From an uncultured Dorea sp. (lineage in GTDB: Bacteria > Bacillota > Clostridia > Lachnospirales > Lachnospiraceae): a stretch of DNA of 64,000 nt. Positions 56,808 to 64,000 of the stretch are shown piece by piece. A model generated the notes under the pieces. That model had not been told where the DNA came from and made no database searches. It was given only the letters and a program-made list of their open reading frames with translations. The stretch covers positions 1 to 64,000 of the forward strand of contig CAJTYU010000008.1 of NCBI GenBank assembly GCA_910584095.1. Reading direction: 5' to 3'. Every line of letters starts with the position of its first letter. The stretch's first letter is position 1. The position numbers and the translations under genes were made by a program.

Positions 56808-57461
56808 CTATTTCTCGATATGGAGGTTTTTCATCACATTCCTAATATGCCGGTCCGCCAGCTTCTCGGCCAGCTCCTCATCCCTGTTCTTGATCGCTTC
56901 TAAAATCCCTTTATGCTCTGCTATAGACTGCTCCGCCCGGTTGGAGGTCCCTACGGACATCTGCCTTGCCATTTTAACATACTTGTGAAAATCTTTCAAC
57001 ACATGCTCAAGAATCCGGCTGTCCGAAGCCTCATAGAGCACCTGATGGAACCTTCCGTCAAGCTTAGATACCTGTCTGGCCCTCTCTTCCTCGTCCCTGC
57101 GCAGATGAAATTCCGCAAGAAATACGATCTCCTCCAGCTCTTCAATCTGTTTCTGAGTGATACGCTTCGTCGCCCATCTGGCGCACAGCCCTTCTAAAAG
57201 AGAACGGATTTGATAGATATCCCTCACGTCTTTCTGGCTGATCGCGGTCACGTAAGCCCCTTTATTCGGCACGATGGCAACCAGCCCTTCCAGTTCTAAC
57301 TGTCTGAGAGCCTCCCGGACCGGAGTCCTGCTGACTCCCAGCTTCTCTCCAAGGGTAATCTCCCGAAGCTCCTCCCCATCCTGATAAACTCCTGTTAAAA
57401 TGTCCTCTCTGATCCTCTGGAAAACCCTTCCTCTCAGAGAATGATCCTGATATTCTTCCAT
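56808..57461 (-). CDS. GntR-family regulator with FCD domain, inside the citrate synthase-icd operon
   Basis: 217 residues from the ATG at 57461 (AGAGGAA upstream; the TTG at 57491 is less likely). The N-terminal winged HTH (TLGEKLGVSRTPVREALRQLELEGL) is followed by the FCD domain (DIYQIRSLLEGLCARWA; LDGRFHQVLYEASDSRIL). It sits between the Re-citrate-synthase-like gene and icd and very likely controls this operon through the palindrome at 58935-58958. Confidence 0.92.
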   Translation of the reverse strand: MEEYQDHSLRGRVFQRIREDILTGVYQDGEELREITLGEKLGVSRTPVREALRQLELEGLVAIVPNKGAYVTAISQKDVRDIYQIRSLLEGLCARWATKRITQKQIEELEEIVFLAEFHLRRDEEERARQVSKLDGRFHQVLYEASDSRILEHVLKDFHKYVKMARQMSVGTSNRAEQSIAEHKGILEAIKNRDEELAEKLADRHIRNVMKNLHIEK

Positions 57462-57494
57462 TTCCTCTTCTCTCCCCGGCTCAAATACCAACCG

Positions 57495-58886
57495 CTATAC
57501 CAGCGCAATGCCAAGCTTCCCGCAGGCATCGTTTATGACTTTCAAAAGCTCCTCGTCCGTGAGCACCGTCACGCGTCCGCTCTCGTATTCTTCATCCACC
57601 CACGCTTTCACCATAGCCGTTAATTCACAGCCCTTATCTACCTGCTTCTCCTTTGGCAGATGAAAATACGTGTTGATCCAATGGGCGATTCCCGCAAGCC
57701 CCGACGTATTGGACACCGCTACAAGAGGCGCCCGGTTCAAAAATTTCTCCGTGTCAAATATATTGTAAATTTCCTCATTTTTCAAAAGGCCGTCCGCATG
57801 GATCCCGGCTCTGGTGACATTAAAATTCCTGCCCACGAAGGGCGTTCTGGACGGAACCCGGTATCCGATCTCCTTTTCAAAATACTCTGCAAGCTCCGTG
57901 ATCACCGTCGTATCCATACCGTCAAGAGTTCCTCGGAGCTGGGCGTATTCAAATACCATCGCTTCCAACGGCGTATTCCCGGTGCGCTCCCCAATCCCAA
58001 ACAGAGAGCAGTTAACGCCGCTGGCTCCATACAGCCACGCTGTTGTAGAATTGCTGACCGCTTTATAAAAATCGTTATGTCCGTGGAACTCAATCAGCTC
58101 ACTGGGCACTCCCGCGTGAACCCGGATACCATAAATAATGCCCGGAATTGATCTGGGTATCACTGCGCCAGGATAATTGACTCCGTATCCCATCGTATCG
58201 CACACCCGGATCTTTACCGGAATCCGGTATTCCTCCATAAGATTCATCAGCTCCAAACAAAAGGGAATCACAAAGCCATAGATATCCGATCTAGTAATAT
58301 CCTCCAGATGGCATCTTGGGCTGATCCCGGTCTCAAGACATTCCCTCACCACCGACAGATAATGCTCCATGCACTCTCTTCTAGTCATTTTTAATTTATA
58401 AAATATATGATAATCCGAACAGCTCACCAAAATGCCGGTCTCCGGCATCCCAATCTCCTTCACCAGTTCAAAATCCTTCTTGCTTGCCCGAATCCAGCTG
58501 GTGACCTCCGGAAATTTATATCCTTTCTCCATACACCGATAGACTGCGTCCCGGTCTTTCTTGCTGTAAAGAAAAAATTCACACTGCTTGATCTTGCCCT
58601 TTGGACCGCCAAGCCTGTGAAAATAGTCGTAGATTGTCACGATCTGCTCCGTGCTGTAAGGCGCTCTGGACTGCTGTCCGTCCCGGAAGGTAGTATCCGT
58701 AATCCAGATATGATCCGGCATATGGTGCGGTACAATCCTGTCGTTAAATGCAATCTTCGGTATCTCGTCATAATGGAACAGATTGCGGAAAACATTGGGC
58801 GTTTTTACATCTACCAAGGGGTACATATGCTCCTCTAACTGCAGGAGGTTTGAGTGTTCGTTAAAATATACTTTTCTGTTATCCAT
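57495..58886 (-). CDS. (Re)-citrate synthase-like enzyme, DRE-TIM/homocitrate synthase family
   Basis: 463 residues from the ATG at 58886 (MDNRKVYFNEHSN; AAGGAG upstream). TIM-barrel signatures of the isopropylmalate/homocitrate synthase family: ITDTTFRDGQQSRAP, CHLEDITRSDIYGF, FHGHNDFYKAVSN and the C-terminal catalytic region FVGRNFNVTRAGIHADG. The sequence recalls the Re-citrate synthase of Clostridium kluyveri (shared KVYFNE start, GGPKGKIKQCEFFLYS, MGYGVNYPGAVIPRS). Condenses oxaloacetate with acetyl-CoA. The operon link with icd supports this over isopropylmalate or homocitrate synthesis. Confidence 0.85.
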   Translation of the reverse strand: MDNRKVYFNEHSNLLQLEEHMYPLVDVKTPNVFRNLFHYDEIPKIAFNDRIVPHHMPDHIWITDTTFRDGQQSRAPYSTEQIVTIYDYFHRLGGPKGKIKQCEFFLYSKKDRDAVYRCMEKGYKFPEVTSWIRASKKDFELVKEIGMPETGILVSCSDYHIFYKLKMTRRECMEHYLSVVRECLETGISPRCHLEDITRSDIYGFVIPFCLELMNLMEEYRIPVKIRVCDTMGYGVNYPGAVIPRSIPGIIYGIRVHAGVPSELIEFHGHNDFYKAVSNSTTAWLYGASGVNCSLFGIGERTGNTPLEAMVFEYAQLRGTLDGMDTTVITELAEYFEKEIGYRVPSRTPFVGRNFNVTRAGIHADGLLKNEEIYNIFDTEKFLNRAPLVAVSNTSGLAGIAHWINTYFHLPKEKQVDKGCELTAMVKAWVDEEYESGRVTVLTDEELLKVINDACGKLGIALV

Positions 58887-58917
58887 CTTACTCTCTCCTT
58901 TATCATCCCAAAACAAA

Positions 58918-58935
58918 ACGTTAAAACTTTAACGT
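58918..58935. promoter_or_regulatory. Second palindrome next to the citrate synthase promoter
   Basis: ACGTTAAA (58918-58925) and TTTAACGT (58928-58935) around AC. It is immediately downstream of the -10 region and abuts the 24-bp palindrome, so it would overlap the transcription start. Confidence 0.6.
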
Positions 58936-58969
58936 GTATAATTGTATACAATTATACATTCTCTGTCAA
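58935..58969 (-). promoter_or_regulatory. Promoter and 24-bp operator of the citrate synthase-GntR-icd operon
   Basis: -35 TTGACA (58964-58969), 17-base spacer and -10 TACAAT (58941-58946) on the minus strand. A perfect 24-bp palindrome (58935-58958) with half-site TGTATAATTGTA covers the -10. Its centre TTGTATACAA is the classic GntR-family operator core, matching the GntR gene in the operon. Confidence 0.85.
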
Positions 58970-59017
58970 CCCCAAAATAAAAATACTGAAAAACATTTGG
59001 GCGCCCTTTGTGTATTA

Positions 59018-59063
59018 AAGAAACATCCCGCGCAGACAAAATCTAATCTTGTCTGCGCGGGAT
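59018..59063 (-). terminator. Terminator of ilvA
   Basis: A perfect 15-bp stem: ATCCCGCGCAGACAA (59025-59039) and TTGTCTGCGCGGGAT (59049-59063), loop 9 bases. On the minus strand GTTTCTTTAA follows. Confidence 0.8.
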
Positions 59064-59077
59064 ATTTCTGATCCCTC

Positions 59078-60292
59078 TTAATACAGTTTGGCTCCGATTT
59101 CCTCCGGCTCAAAGCCTGCATCTCTTAACGCCTCCATAATCTCCTTTTTATGCTCCGTCCCGAAGGATTCCATAGTAATACGCAGTTCTACCGCTGCATG
59201 CCGGTTGGTGCTCACAAACTGGTTATGCTCCAGCTTGATCACATTGCCCTTAGCGTTTGCAATGGCAGAAGCCACTCTTACCAGTTCGCCCGGCTTATCC
59301 GGAAGCAGCACCGATACAGAGAAGATCCGTCCTCTCTGGATCAGGCCGTGCTGAACAATGGAGGACATGGTGATCACGTCCATATTGCCGCCGCTAAGGA
59401 CTGCAACCGCCTTTTTCCCCTTCAGATTCATCTGTTTTAAGGCAGCCACCGTAAGAAGGCCGGAATTTTCCACGATCATCTTGTGGTTTTCCACCAGATC
59501 CAGAAAGGCGCCGATCAGATCCTCATCCTCCACCAAAAGAATATCATCCACATTCTCCTTCACGTAGGGAAAATTCTGATCTCCCACCCGCTTTACCGCC
59601 GTCCCGTCGGCAATGGTATTGGCGCTTTGAAGCTCCACCGGCTCTCCCGCTTCCAAAGCGGCTTTCATACTGGCCGCCTGGGCGGGTTCCGCCCCGATCA
59701 CCTTGATCTTTGGATTCAGCATCTTCGCCAGCACAGAGATCCCCGTGATCAGCCCGCCGCCGCCGATGGGTACCAGAATATAATCCACCGTAGGAAGCTC
59801 CTGCACAATCTCCATGGCGATGGTTCCCTGCCCGGTGGCCACATCAAGATCGTCAAAAGGATGTACGAAAGTATACCCCTTCTCCTCTGCAAGCTTTAGC
59901 GCATAGGCGCAGGCGTCGTCGTACACATCGCCGTAAAGGATCACCTCCGCTCCATATCCTTTGGTCCGGTTCACCTTGATGAGCGGCGTTCCGGTGGGCA
60001 TCACTACCACCGCCTTACAGCCGTATTTCTGCGCCGCATAGGCTACGCCCTGCGCGTGGTTCCCCGCAGACGCGGTGATTAGCCCCCGCTCCCGCTCCTC
60101 GTCCGTAAGAGTACTGATCTTATAGTAGGCGCCCCGCACCTTATAGGCTCCGGTAAACTGCATATTTTCAGGCTTCAGATACACCTTCCCTCCGGTCTGT
60201 TCGCTTAAGTACTCGCTGTACATCAGCTTGGTGGGATTGGTCACCCGCTTTACCAGTTCGCTGGCCTCCTCAAATTTCTCTAACGTCAACAT
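59078..60292 (-). CDS. ilvA: Threonine ammonia-lyase (threonine dehydratase) with one ACT domain
   Basis: 404 residues. PLP Lys in QFTGAYKVRGAYYKIS, phosphate loop GGGGLITGISV, and a C-terminal ACT domain (VSVLLPDKPGELVRVASAIA). Deaminates threonine to 2-oxobutyrate, for isoleucine synthesis or catabolism. The length fits the short clostridial or TdcB-like form rather than the 500-residue E. coli IlvA. Confidence 0.93.
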   Translation of the reverse strand: MLTLEKFEEASELVKRVTNPTKLMYSEYLSEQTGGKVYLKPENMQFTGAYKVRGAYYKISTLTDEERERGLITASAGNHAQGVAYAAQKYGCKAVVVMPTGTPLIKVNRTKGYGAEVILYGDVYDDACAYALKLAEEKGYTFVHPFDDLDVATGQGTIAMEIVQELPTVDYILVPIGGGGLITGISVLAKMLNPKIKVIGAEPAQAASMKAALEAGEPVELQSANTIADGTAVKRVGDQNFPYVKENVDDILLVEDEDLIGAFLDLVENHKMIVENSGLLTVAALKQMNLKGKKAVAVLSGGNMDVITMSSIVQHGLIQRGRIFSVSVLLPDKPGELVRVASAIANAKGNVIKLEHNQFVSTNRHAAVELRITMESFGTEHKKEIMEALRDAGFEPEEIGAKLY

Positions 60293-60323
60293 TCGTTCCT
60301 TCCCCCTGTCGCTCCTCTTATTT

Positions 60324-61268
60324 TTATTGTCCGTCGTTCTTCCCTTCCGGCGAAAACAGCGCGCTCACAAAGGTATCCGGGTCAAACCTCTGCAGATCCT
60401 CCAGCTTCTCGCCCACGCCGATATATTTCACCGGAATGCCAAGCTCCGCCTGCACTGCAACCGCAATACCGCCTTTGGCCGTGCCGTCCATCTTGGTCAG
60501 GATGATCCCGGTAATATCCGCGACCTCCTTAAACTCTCTGGCCTGCTGCAAAGCATTCTGCCCCGTGGTCGCATCCAGCACCACAAAAGTCTCGCGGCAG
60601 GCTTCCGGATATTCCCGATCAATGATCCGGTTGATCTTCTTAAGCTCTTCCATCAAGTTTTTCTTATTGTGGAGACGCCCGGCAGTATCACACAGAAGGA
60701 TATCCGCATGTCTTGCCTTAGCCGCCGCAACCGCGTCATACACCACAGCCGCTGGGTCGGACCCTTCCTGTCCGCCGATCAGCTCCGCGTGAGCTCTGTC
60801 CGCCCACTCCTTCAACTGCTCTCCCGCCGCCGCCCGGAAAGTATCCGCCGCCGCAATCACCACACGTTTTCCCTGTGCATGGTATTGGCCGGCAAGCTTC
60901 CCGATGGTAGTGGTTTTGCCTACGCCGTTTACGCCCACTACCAGAATTGCCGGATACATTTCCTCAAATTCATACTGTACCGCGCCCACGCTCATCTGTT
61001 CCCTGATGCTCTCAATCAGGATTTCCCGGCAGGCTTCCGGCTCCCTGATGTGCCGCTCCTTTACCTTTGCCCTTAAATCGTCCAGAATCTCATAGGTAGC
61101 CTTCACTCCCAGATCCCCCATGATCATCACCTCTTCCAGCTCCTCGTAAAAATCTTCGTCAATGCTGGAAAATCCTCCGAACACACTGTCCATCCCGGAC
61201 ACAATATTATCCCTCGTCTTATTCAGTCCTGACACAAGACGGTCAAAAAATCCATTTCCCGCTTCCAT
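60324..61268 (-). CDS. ftsY: Signal recognition particle receptor FtsY
   Basis: 314 residues, the NG domain with a short N-terminal region. P-loop GVNGVGKTTTIGKLA, DTAGRL, TKMDGTAKGG and GVGEKLEDLQRFDP. Docks Ffh-ribosome complexes at the membrane. It follows smc, the usual rnc-smc-ftsY order. Confidence 0.96.
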   Translation of the reverse strand: MEAGNGFFDRLVSGLNKTRDNIVSGMDSVFGGFSSIDEDFYEELEEVMIMGDLGVKATYEILDDLRAKVKERHIREPEACREILIESIREQMSVGAVQYEFEEMYPAILVVGVNGVGKTTTIGKLAGQYHAQGKRVVIAAADTFRAAAGEQLKEWADRAHAELIGGQEGSDPAAVVYDAVAAAKARHADILLCDTAGRLHNKKNLMEELKKINRIIDREYPEACRETFVVLDATTGQNALQQAREFKEVADITGIILTKMDGTAKGGIAVAVQAELGIPVKYIGVGEKLEDLQRFDPDTFVSALFSPEGKNDGQ

Positions 61269-61323
61269 AGCATCCTCCTATTTTCCGCTGTTCCTGCCGT
61301 TATCCGTCTAGTATTCGTGCGAA

Positions 61324-64000
61324 TTATACTAACTCCTCTTCCAGAAGACTGACGGATACCAGCGCCGACACGCCTTTTTCCTGCATGGTAATTCCATACA
61401 GCCGGTCCGCCGCCGTCATCGTCCCCCTTCGGTGTGTAATTACAATAAACTGGGTATTCTTCGTCAGCTTATGCAGATATTTTGCAAATCTCGTCACATT
61501 CGAATCATCCAGCGCCGCCTCGATCTCATCCAGAAGGCAGAAGGGCGAAGGCTTTAAATTCTGAATGGCAAACAACAGAGAAATCGCCGTCAGCGCCTTC
61601 TCGCCTCCGGAGAGCTGCATCATATTCTGCAGCTTCTTTCCCGGCGGCTGGGCGATAATGCGGATGCCAGCCTCTAGGATGTCCGCATCCTCCATCAGCT
61701 CCAGCGTTCCTTTTCCGCCGCCAAACAGCTCTTTGAATACGCGGTCAAACTCTTCCCCGATCCGCGCGAATTGTTCTGCAAACTGCTTCCGCATAGCCTC
61801 GTCCAATTCTTCCACGATCTTCACCAGCGTCGCCTCTGCCTCCACCAGATCGTCGTGCTGCCCTTTTAGGAAATCATAACGCTCCGACAGATTCTTGAAA
61901 TCCTCAATGGCGTTGACATTGACGGAGCCGAGCCCCTTGATCTCGTTCTTCAAAGCCTGAATCCTCTTTTTCATGACCGCAAGGTCCGTCAGATTCTCGT
62001 TGCGAAGCTCAAGGGCATGTCCGTAAGTCAGCTCGTACTCCTCCCACATGTAATTAATCTGCTTATCCTCGGCTTCCTCATAGTTCTCCCGCCTGCTTTC
62101 CAGACGGAAAATCTCCTTATCCAGATCCGACATGTGTCTGGACATATCCTCCCGCTTCTGCAGGAAAGATTTGTGCTGCCTGTTCAGCTCTTCCCTTTCC
62201 TTTACAGACTTCTCAATCTCAGCCTCAATCTCCTCAAACAGTTCCTTGGAATTTTCAATGGTCTGCCGGATTTCCTGAATCTGGTCCTCCTTCTCTTTGA
62301 TCTCCTGCGATACGTTATCCTTGCCGGATTCCAGATTCTCCCATTCATTCCGGTATTTGACAAGCTCCTCTTCTATACGCGCAGCATTCTCCTTCGCGAA
62401 GAAATTCTGCTGCTCTAACCCTGCGCAGGCCAGATGCGCCTCCTCCGACAGCTTTTGGTGCTCCCCTTCTAAAACGCGCAGTTCCTCCAACGAGGACTGC
62501 CCGTCTGTTACGCTGGCCGTAAGCTCCTGCTCCAGACTCTCCGAGGTATCCAGCTCCAAGGCAATGGACTCCTGATTGTCGCTGATATCTGTAATCTGAC
62601 GGTCCAGCTCTTTGGTTTCGCTGCTTACGCGTCTGGTCTCCTCCATAGCGGCGGTAATCCGTTTCCCGGACTGCTCCACATTCATTTTCGCCGTATTCTG
62701 GATCACGTAAGCTTCCTGAAGCTGTTTTTGGATCTCGTCGATCACCTCGTAATACCCGGCGCGCTCGCTTCTTAAGCGGTCTGTCTGTTCCCTGGCCTCC
62801 TCCATCTTCTGTTTCCACTGGAGTACCACCTTTTCCAGATCCTCAATCTCCCGGCGTCTGCCAAGCAGATTGCTGGAATTTTTAAAAGCGCCGCCCGTCA
62901 TAGAACCGCCGGGATTTAAAAGTTCTCCCTCAATGGTTACCAGTCTCAGTGTCTGACGGTACTTCCTTGCAATGGCGATCCCATGGTCGATGTGATCCAC
63001 CACGATAGTCCTGCCCAGAAGATTTGACGCCAGTCCCCGGTACTTTTCCTCCACGCGGATCAGCGTATCGGCCATGCCGATCACTCCCGGCTCCTGCAGG
63101 GCCTCGGGCCGGTTCATTCCCCTTCCTGTTCCTGCGCTGGTCAGAGGAAGGAAGGTTGCCCGGCCATATCGGTTCTTTTTCAGGAATGCGATCATCCGCT
63201 TAGCGGTATCCTCCGTATCCGTAACGATATTCTGAATACTTCCTCCAAGCGCCGTCTCGATCGCCGTCTCGTATTCCTTGTCCACCTTAATAATATCCGC
63301 CACGACCCCTAAAAGGCCCGGCTCCCGGTTCTTATGCTCCATCACTCTGCGGATACTGTTTCCATAACCGTCGTAACGCTCGGTTATGTTCCGTAGGGAT
63401 TCTAACCTGGACTGCTCTCTGTGATAGGAGGTCTGAGTCTTCCTAAAATCTTCGCCGCCTGCCTCGATCTTCTTCTGAAGCTCTTCGATCTTCCTCTCGT
63501 AGCCCTCGCTTTTTTCTGTCATGGAAATGATCCGTCCTGAAATGTCTTTCAGTTCCCGTTCATACCTCTCCCGGTTTTCGTTCTCCGACCGGACTTCCTC
63601 CTCGAAGTCCGCAAGCTGGCTCCGCATCTGCGCTTTCCGCGCCTGAATCTGCTCCATCATCGTATCGTAGCGCTGAATCTTTGCGCGGGTGGAAGCCCGA
63701 TTATTCAACAGCTCAATGATCTCGTTTTTATTCTTCTCAATATCCGACGTAAGGGTGGCGATCTTTGTCTGGGTGTCAATGAGCTGCTCCTTCGCCGCCG
63801 CCTCTTCCTTCTGCTTTCTGGCAAGCTGGGCTTTCAGCTCGCCGGACTCTGCAAAAAGCTGTGCAAGATTCTCTTCCCTTGTCTTAATCTCCTCTTGGAT
63901 GGCGTCGGAGCGCTTAGCAAAATGCCTGTCCGCCGTGTGGGCGCTATTGATCTGTTCCTTTAACAGAGCTATCTCATTTTCAAGCTGCTGCTTTAACAGG
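61324..64000 (-). CDS. smc: Chromosome segregation protein SMC, N-terminal part beyond the window
   Basis: At least 892 residues (61324-64000); the frame stays open to the window edge and the ATPase Walker A and start are missing. Seen are coiled-coil arms (LLKQQLENEIALLKEQI near the edge), the SMC hinge (EPGLLGVVADIIKV; LNPGGSMTGGAFKNSSNLLG), the second coiled coil and the C-terminal head: QLSGGEKALTAISLLFAIQ (signature) and FCLLDEIEAALDDSN (Walker B). Works with ScpA/B to compact chromosomes. An ATG at 63708 is internal, not the start. Confidence 0.97.
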   Translation of the reverse strand, partial: LLKQQLENEIALLKEQINSAHTADRHFAKRSDAIQEEIKTREENLAQLFAESGELKAQLARKQKEEAAAKEQLIDTQTKIATLTSDIEKNKNEIIELLNNRASTRAKIQRYDTMMEQIQARKAQMRSQLADFEEEVRSENENRERYERELKDISGRIISMTEKSEGYERKIEELQKKIEAGGEDFRKTQTSYHREQSRLESLRNITERYDGYGNSIRRVMEHKNREPGLLGVVADIIKVDKEYETAIETALGGSIQNIVTDTEDTAKRMIAFLKKNRYGRATFLPLTSAGTGRGMNRPEALQEPGVIGMADTLIRVEEKYRGLASNLLGRTIVVDHIDHGIAIARKYRQTLRLVTIEGELLNPGGSMTGGAFKNSSNLLGRRREIEDLEKVVLQWKQKMEEAREQTDRLRSERAGYYEVIDEIQKQLQEAYVIQNTAKMNVEQSGKRITAAMEETRRVSSETKELDRQITDISDNQESIALELDTSESLEQELTASVTDGQSSLEELRVLEGEHQKLSEEAHLACAGLEQQNFFAKENAARIEEELVKYRNEWENLESGKDNVSQEIKEKEDQIQEIRQTIENSKELFEEIEAEIEKSVKEREELNRQHKSFLQKREDMSRHMSDLDKEIFRLESRRENYEEAEDKQINYMWEEYELTYGHALELRNENLTDLAVMKKRIQALKNEIKGLGSVNVNAIEDFKNLSERYDFLKGQHDDLVEAEATLVKIVEELDEAMRKQFAEQFARIGEEFDRVFKELFGGGKGTLELMEDADILEAGIRIIAQPPGKKLQNMMQLSGGEKALTAISLLFAIQNLKPSPFCLLDEIEAALDDSNVTRFAKYLHKLTKNTQFIVITHRRGTMTAADRLYGITMQEKGVSALVSVSLLEEELV

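Overview
The window is a chromosomal stretch of a low-to-mid GC Firmicute, most likely a gut Lachnospiraceae (Clostridia). The pointers are the ffh-rpsP-khpA-rimM-trmD-rplS operon order, strong AGGAGG ribosome sites and TTGACA/TATAAT promoters, a GGGtGRT-family gene, a high-cysteine 'HCB'-type small protein, a (Re)-citrate-synthase-like gene, and a short-chain dehydrogenase that closely resembles the 7-alpha-hydroxysteroid dehydrogenase of Clostridium scindens-type bile-acid bacteria. Species was not determined. No insertion sequence, prophage or CRISPR array was seen. Almost everything is read leftward (minus strand).

Layout. 1-9.6 kb: tRNA-Thr (cut by the edge), an MscS channel, then housekeeping genes pgeF, a YraN-type gene, rnhB, two signal peptidase I genes flanking rbgA, and the rplS-trmD-rimM-khpA-rpsP-ffh-ylxM block. 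9.7-12.6 kb: small accessory genes (membrane protein, DUF5067-type lipoprotein, a 48-residue ribbon-helix-helix protein, and a membrane Ser/Thr kinase divergent from a helix-turn-helix-like protein). 12.8-14.7 kb: a GGGtGRT protein with an IscU-like scaffold. 14.8-21.2 kb: a GNAT-membrane-DUF3298-like fusion, cinA, pgsA, rimO, rpoZ, gmk, yicC. 21.4-22.5 kb (plus strand): a Cys/Gly-rich protein with an internal duplication and two Met-rich or helical unknowns. 22.5-28.3 kb: a galactitol-type PTS (regulator, IIA, IIB, IIC) followed by an unknown membrane protein and a class II aldolase. 28.5-35.9 kb: HAD phosphatase, a frameshifted small gene, thioesterase, S51-like hydrolase, lipase-like hydrolase, Cu/Zn SOD, M19 dipeptidase, AlkD-like protein, and a TruA with Glu in place of the catalytic Asp. 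35.9-42.2 kb: a membrane-anchored cohesin-like/FIVAR protein beside a 1758-residue dockerin-bearing M60 peptidase. 42.3-45.1 kb: two lipoproteins with related C-termini. 45.1-52.6 kb: a four-carbon sugar-acid (threonate/erythronate) catabolic cluster. 53.0 kb: a secreted Asp/Gly repeat protein. 53.7-55.4 kb: 7-alpha-HSDH divergent from a GntR regulator. 55.5-58.9 kb: (Re)-citrate synthase, GntR regulator, NADP-isocitrate dehydrogenase. 59-64 kb: ilvA, ftsY and most of smc (cut by the edge).

How parts work together. The citrate synthase-GntR-icd operon would feed 2-oxoglutarate through an oxidative half TCA cycle, and its promoter carries a perfect 24-bp palindrome over the -10 box. The sugar-acid cluster combines a dehydrogenase, two DUF1537 kinases, a PdxA2-type oxidative decarboxylase and a GntP importer. 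The cohesin-like and dockerin proteins could form a surface-docked glycoprotein-degrading complex. hdhA and its divergent GntR gene share a region with a clear inverted-repeat operator.
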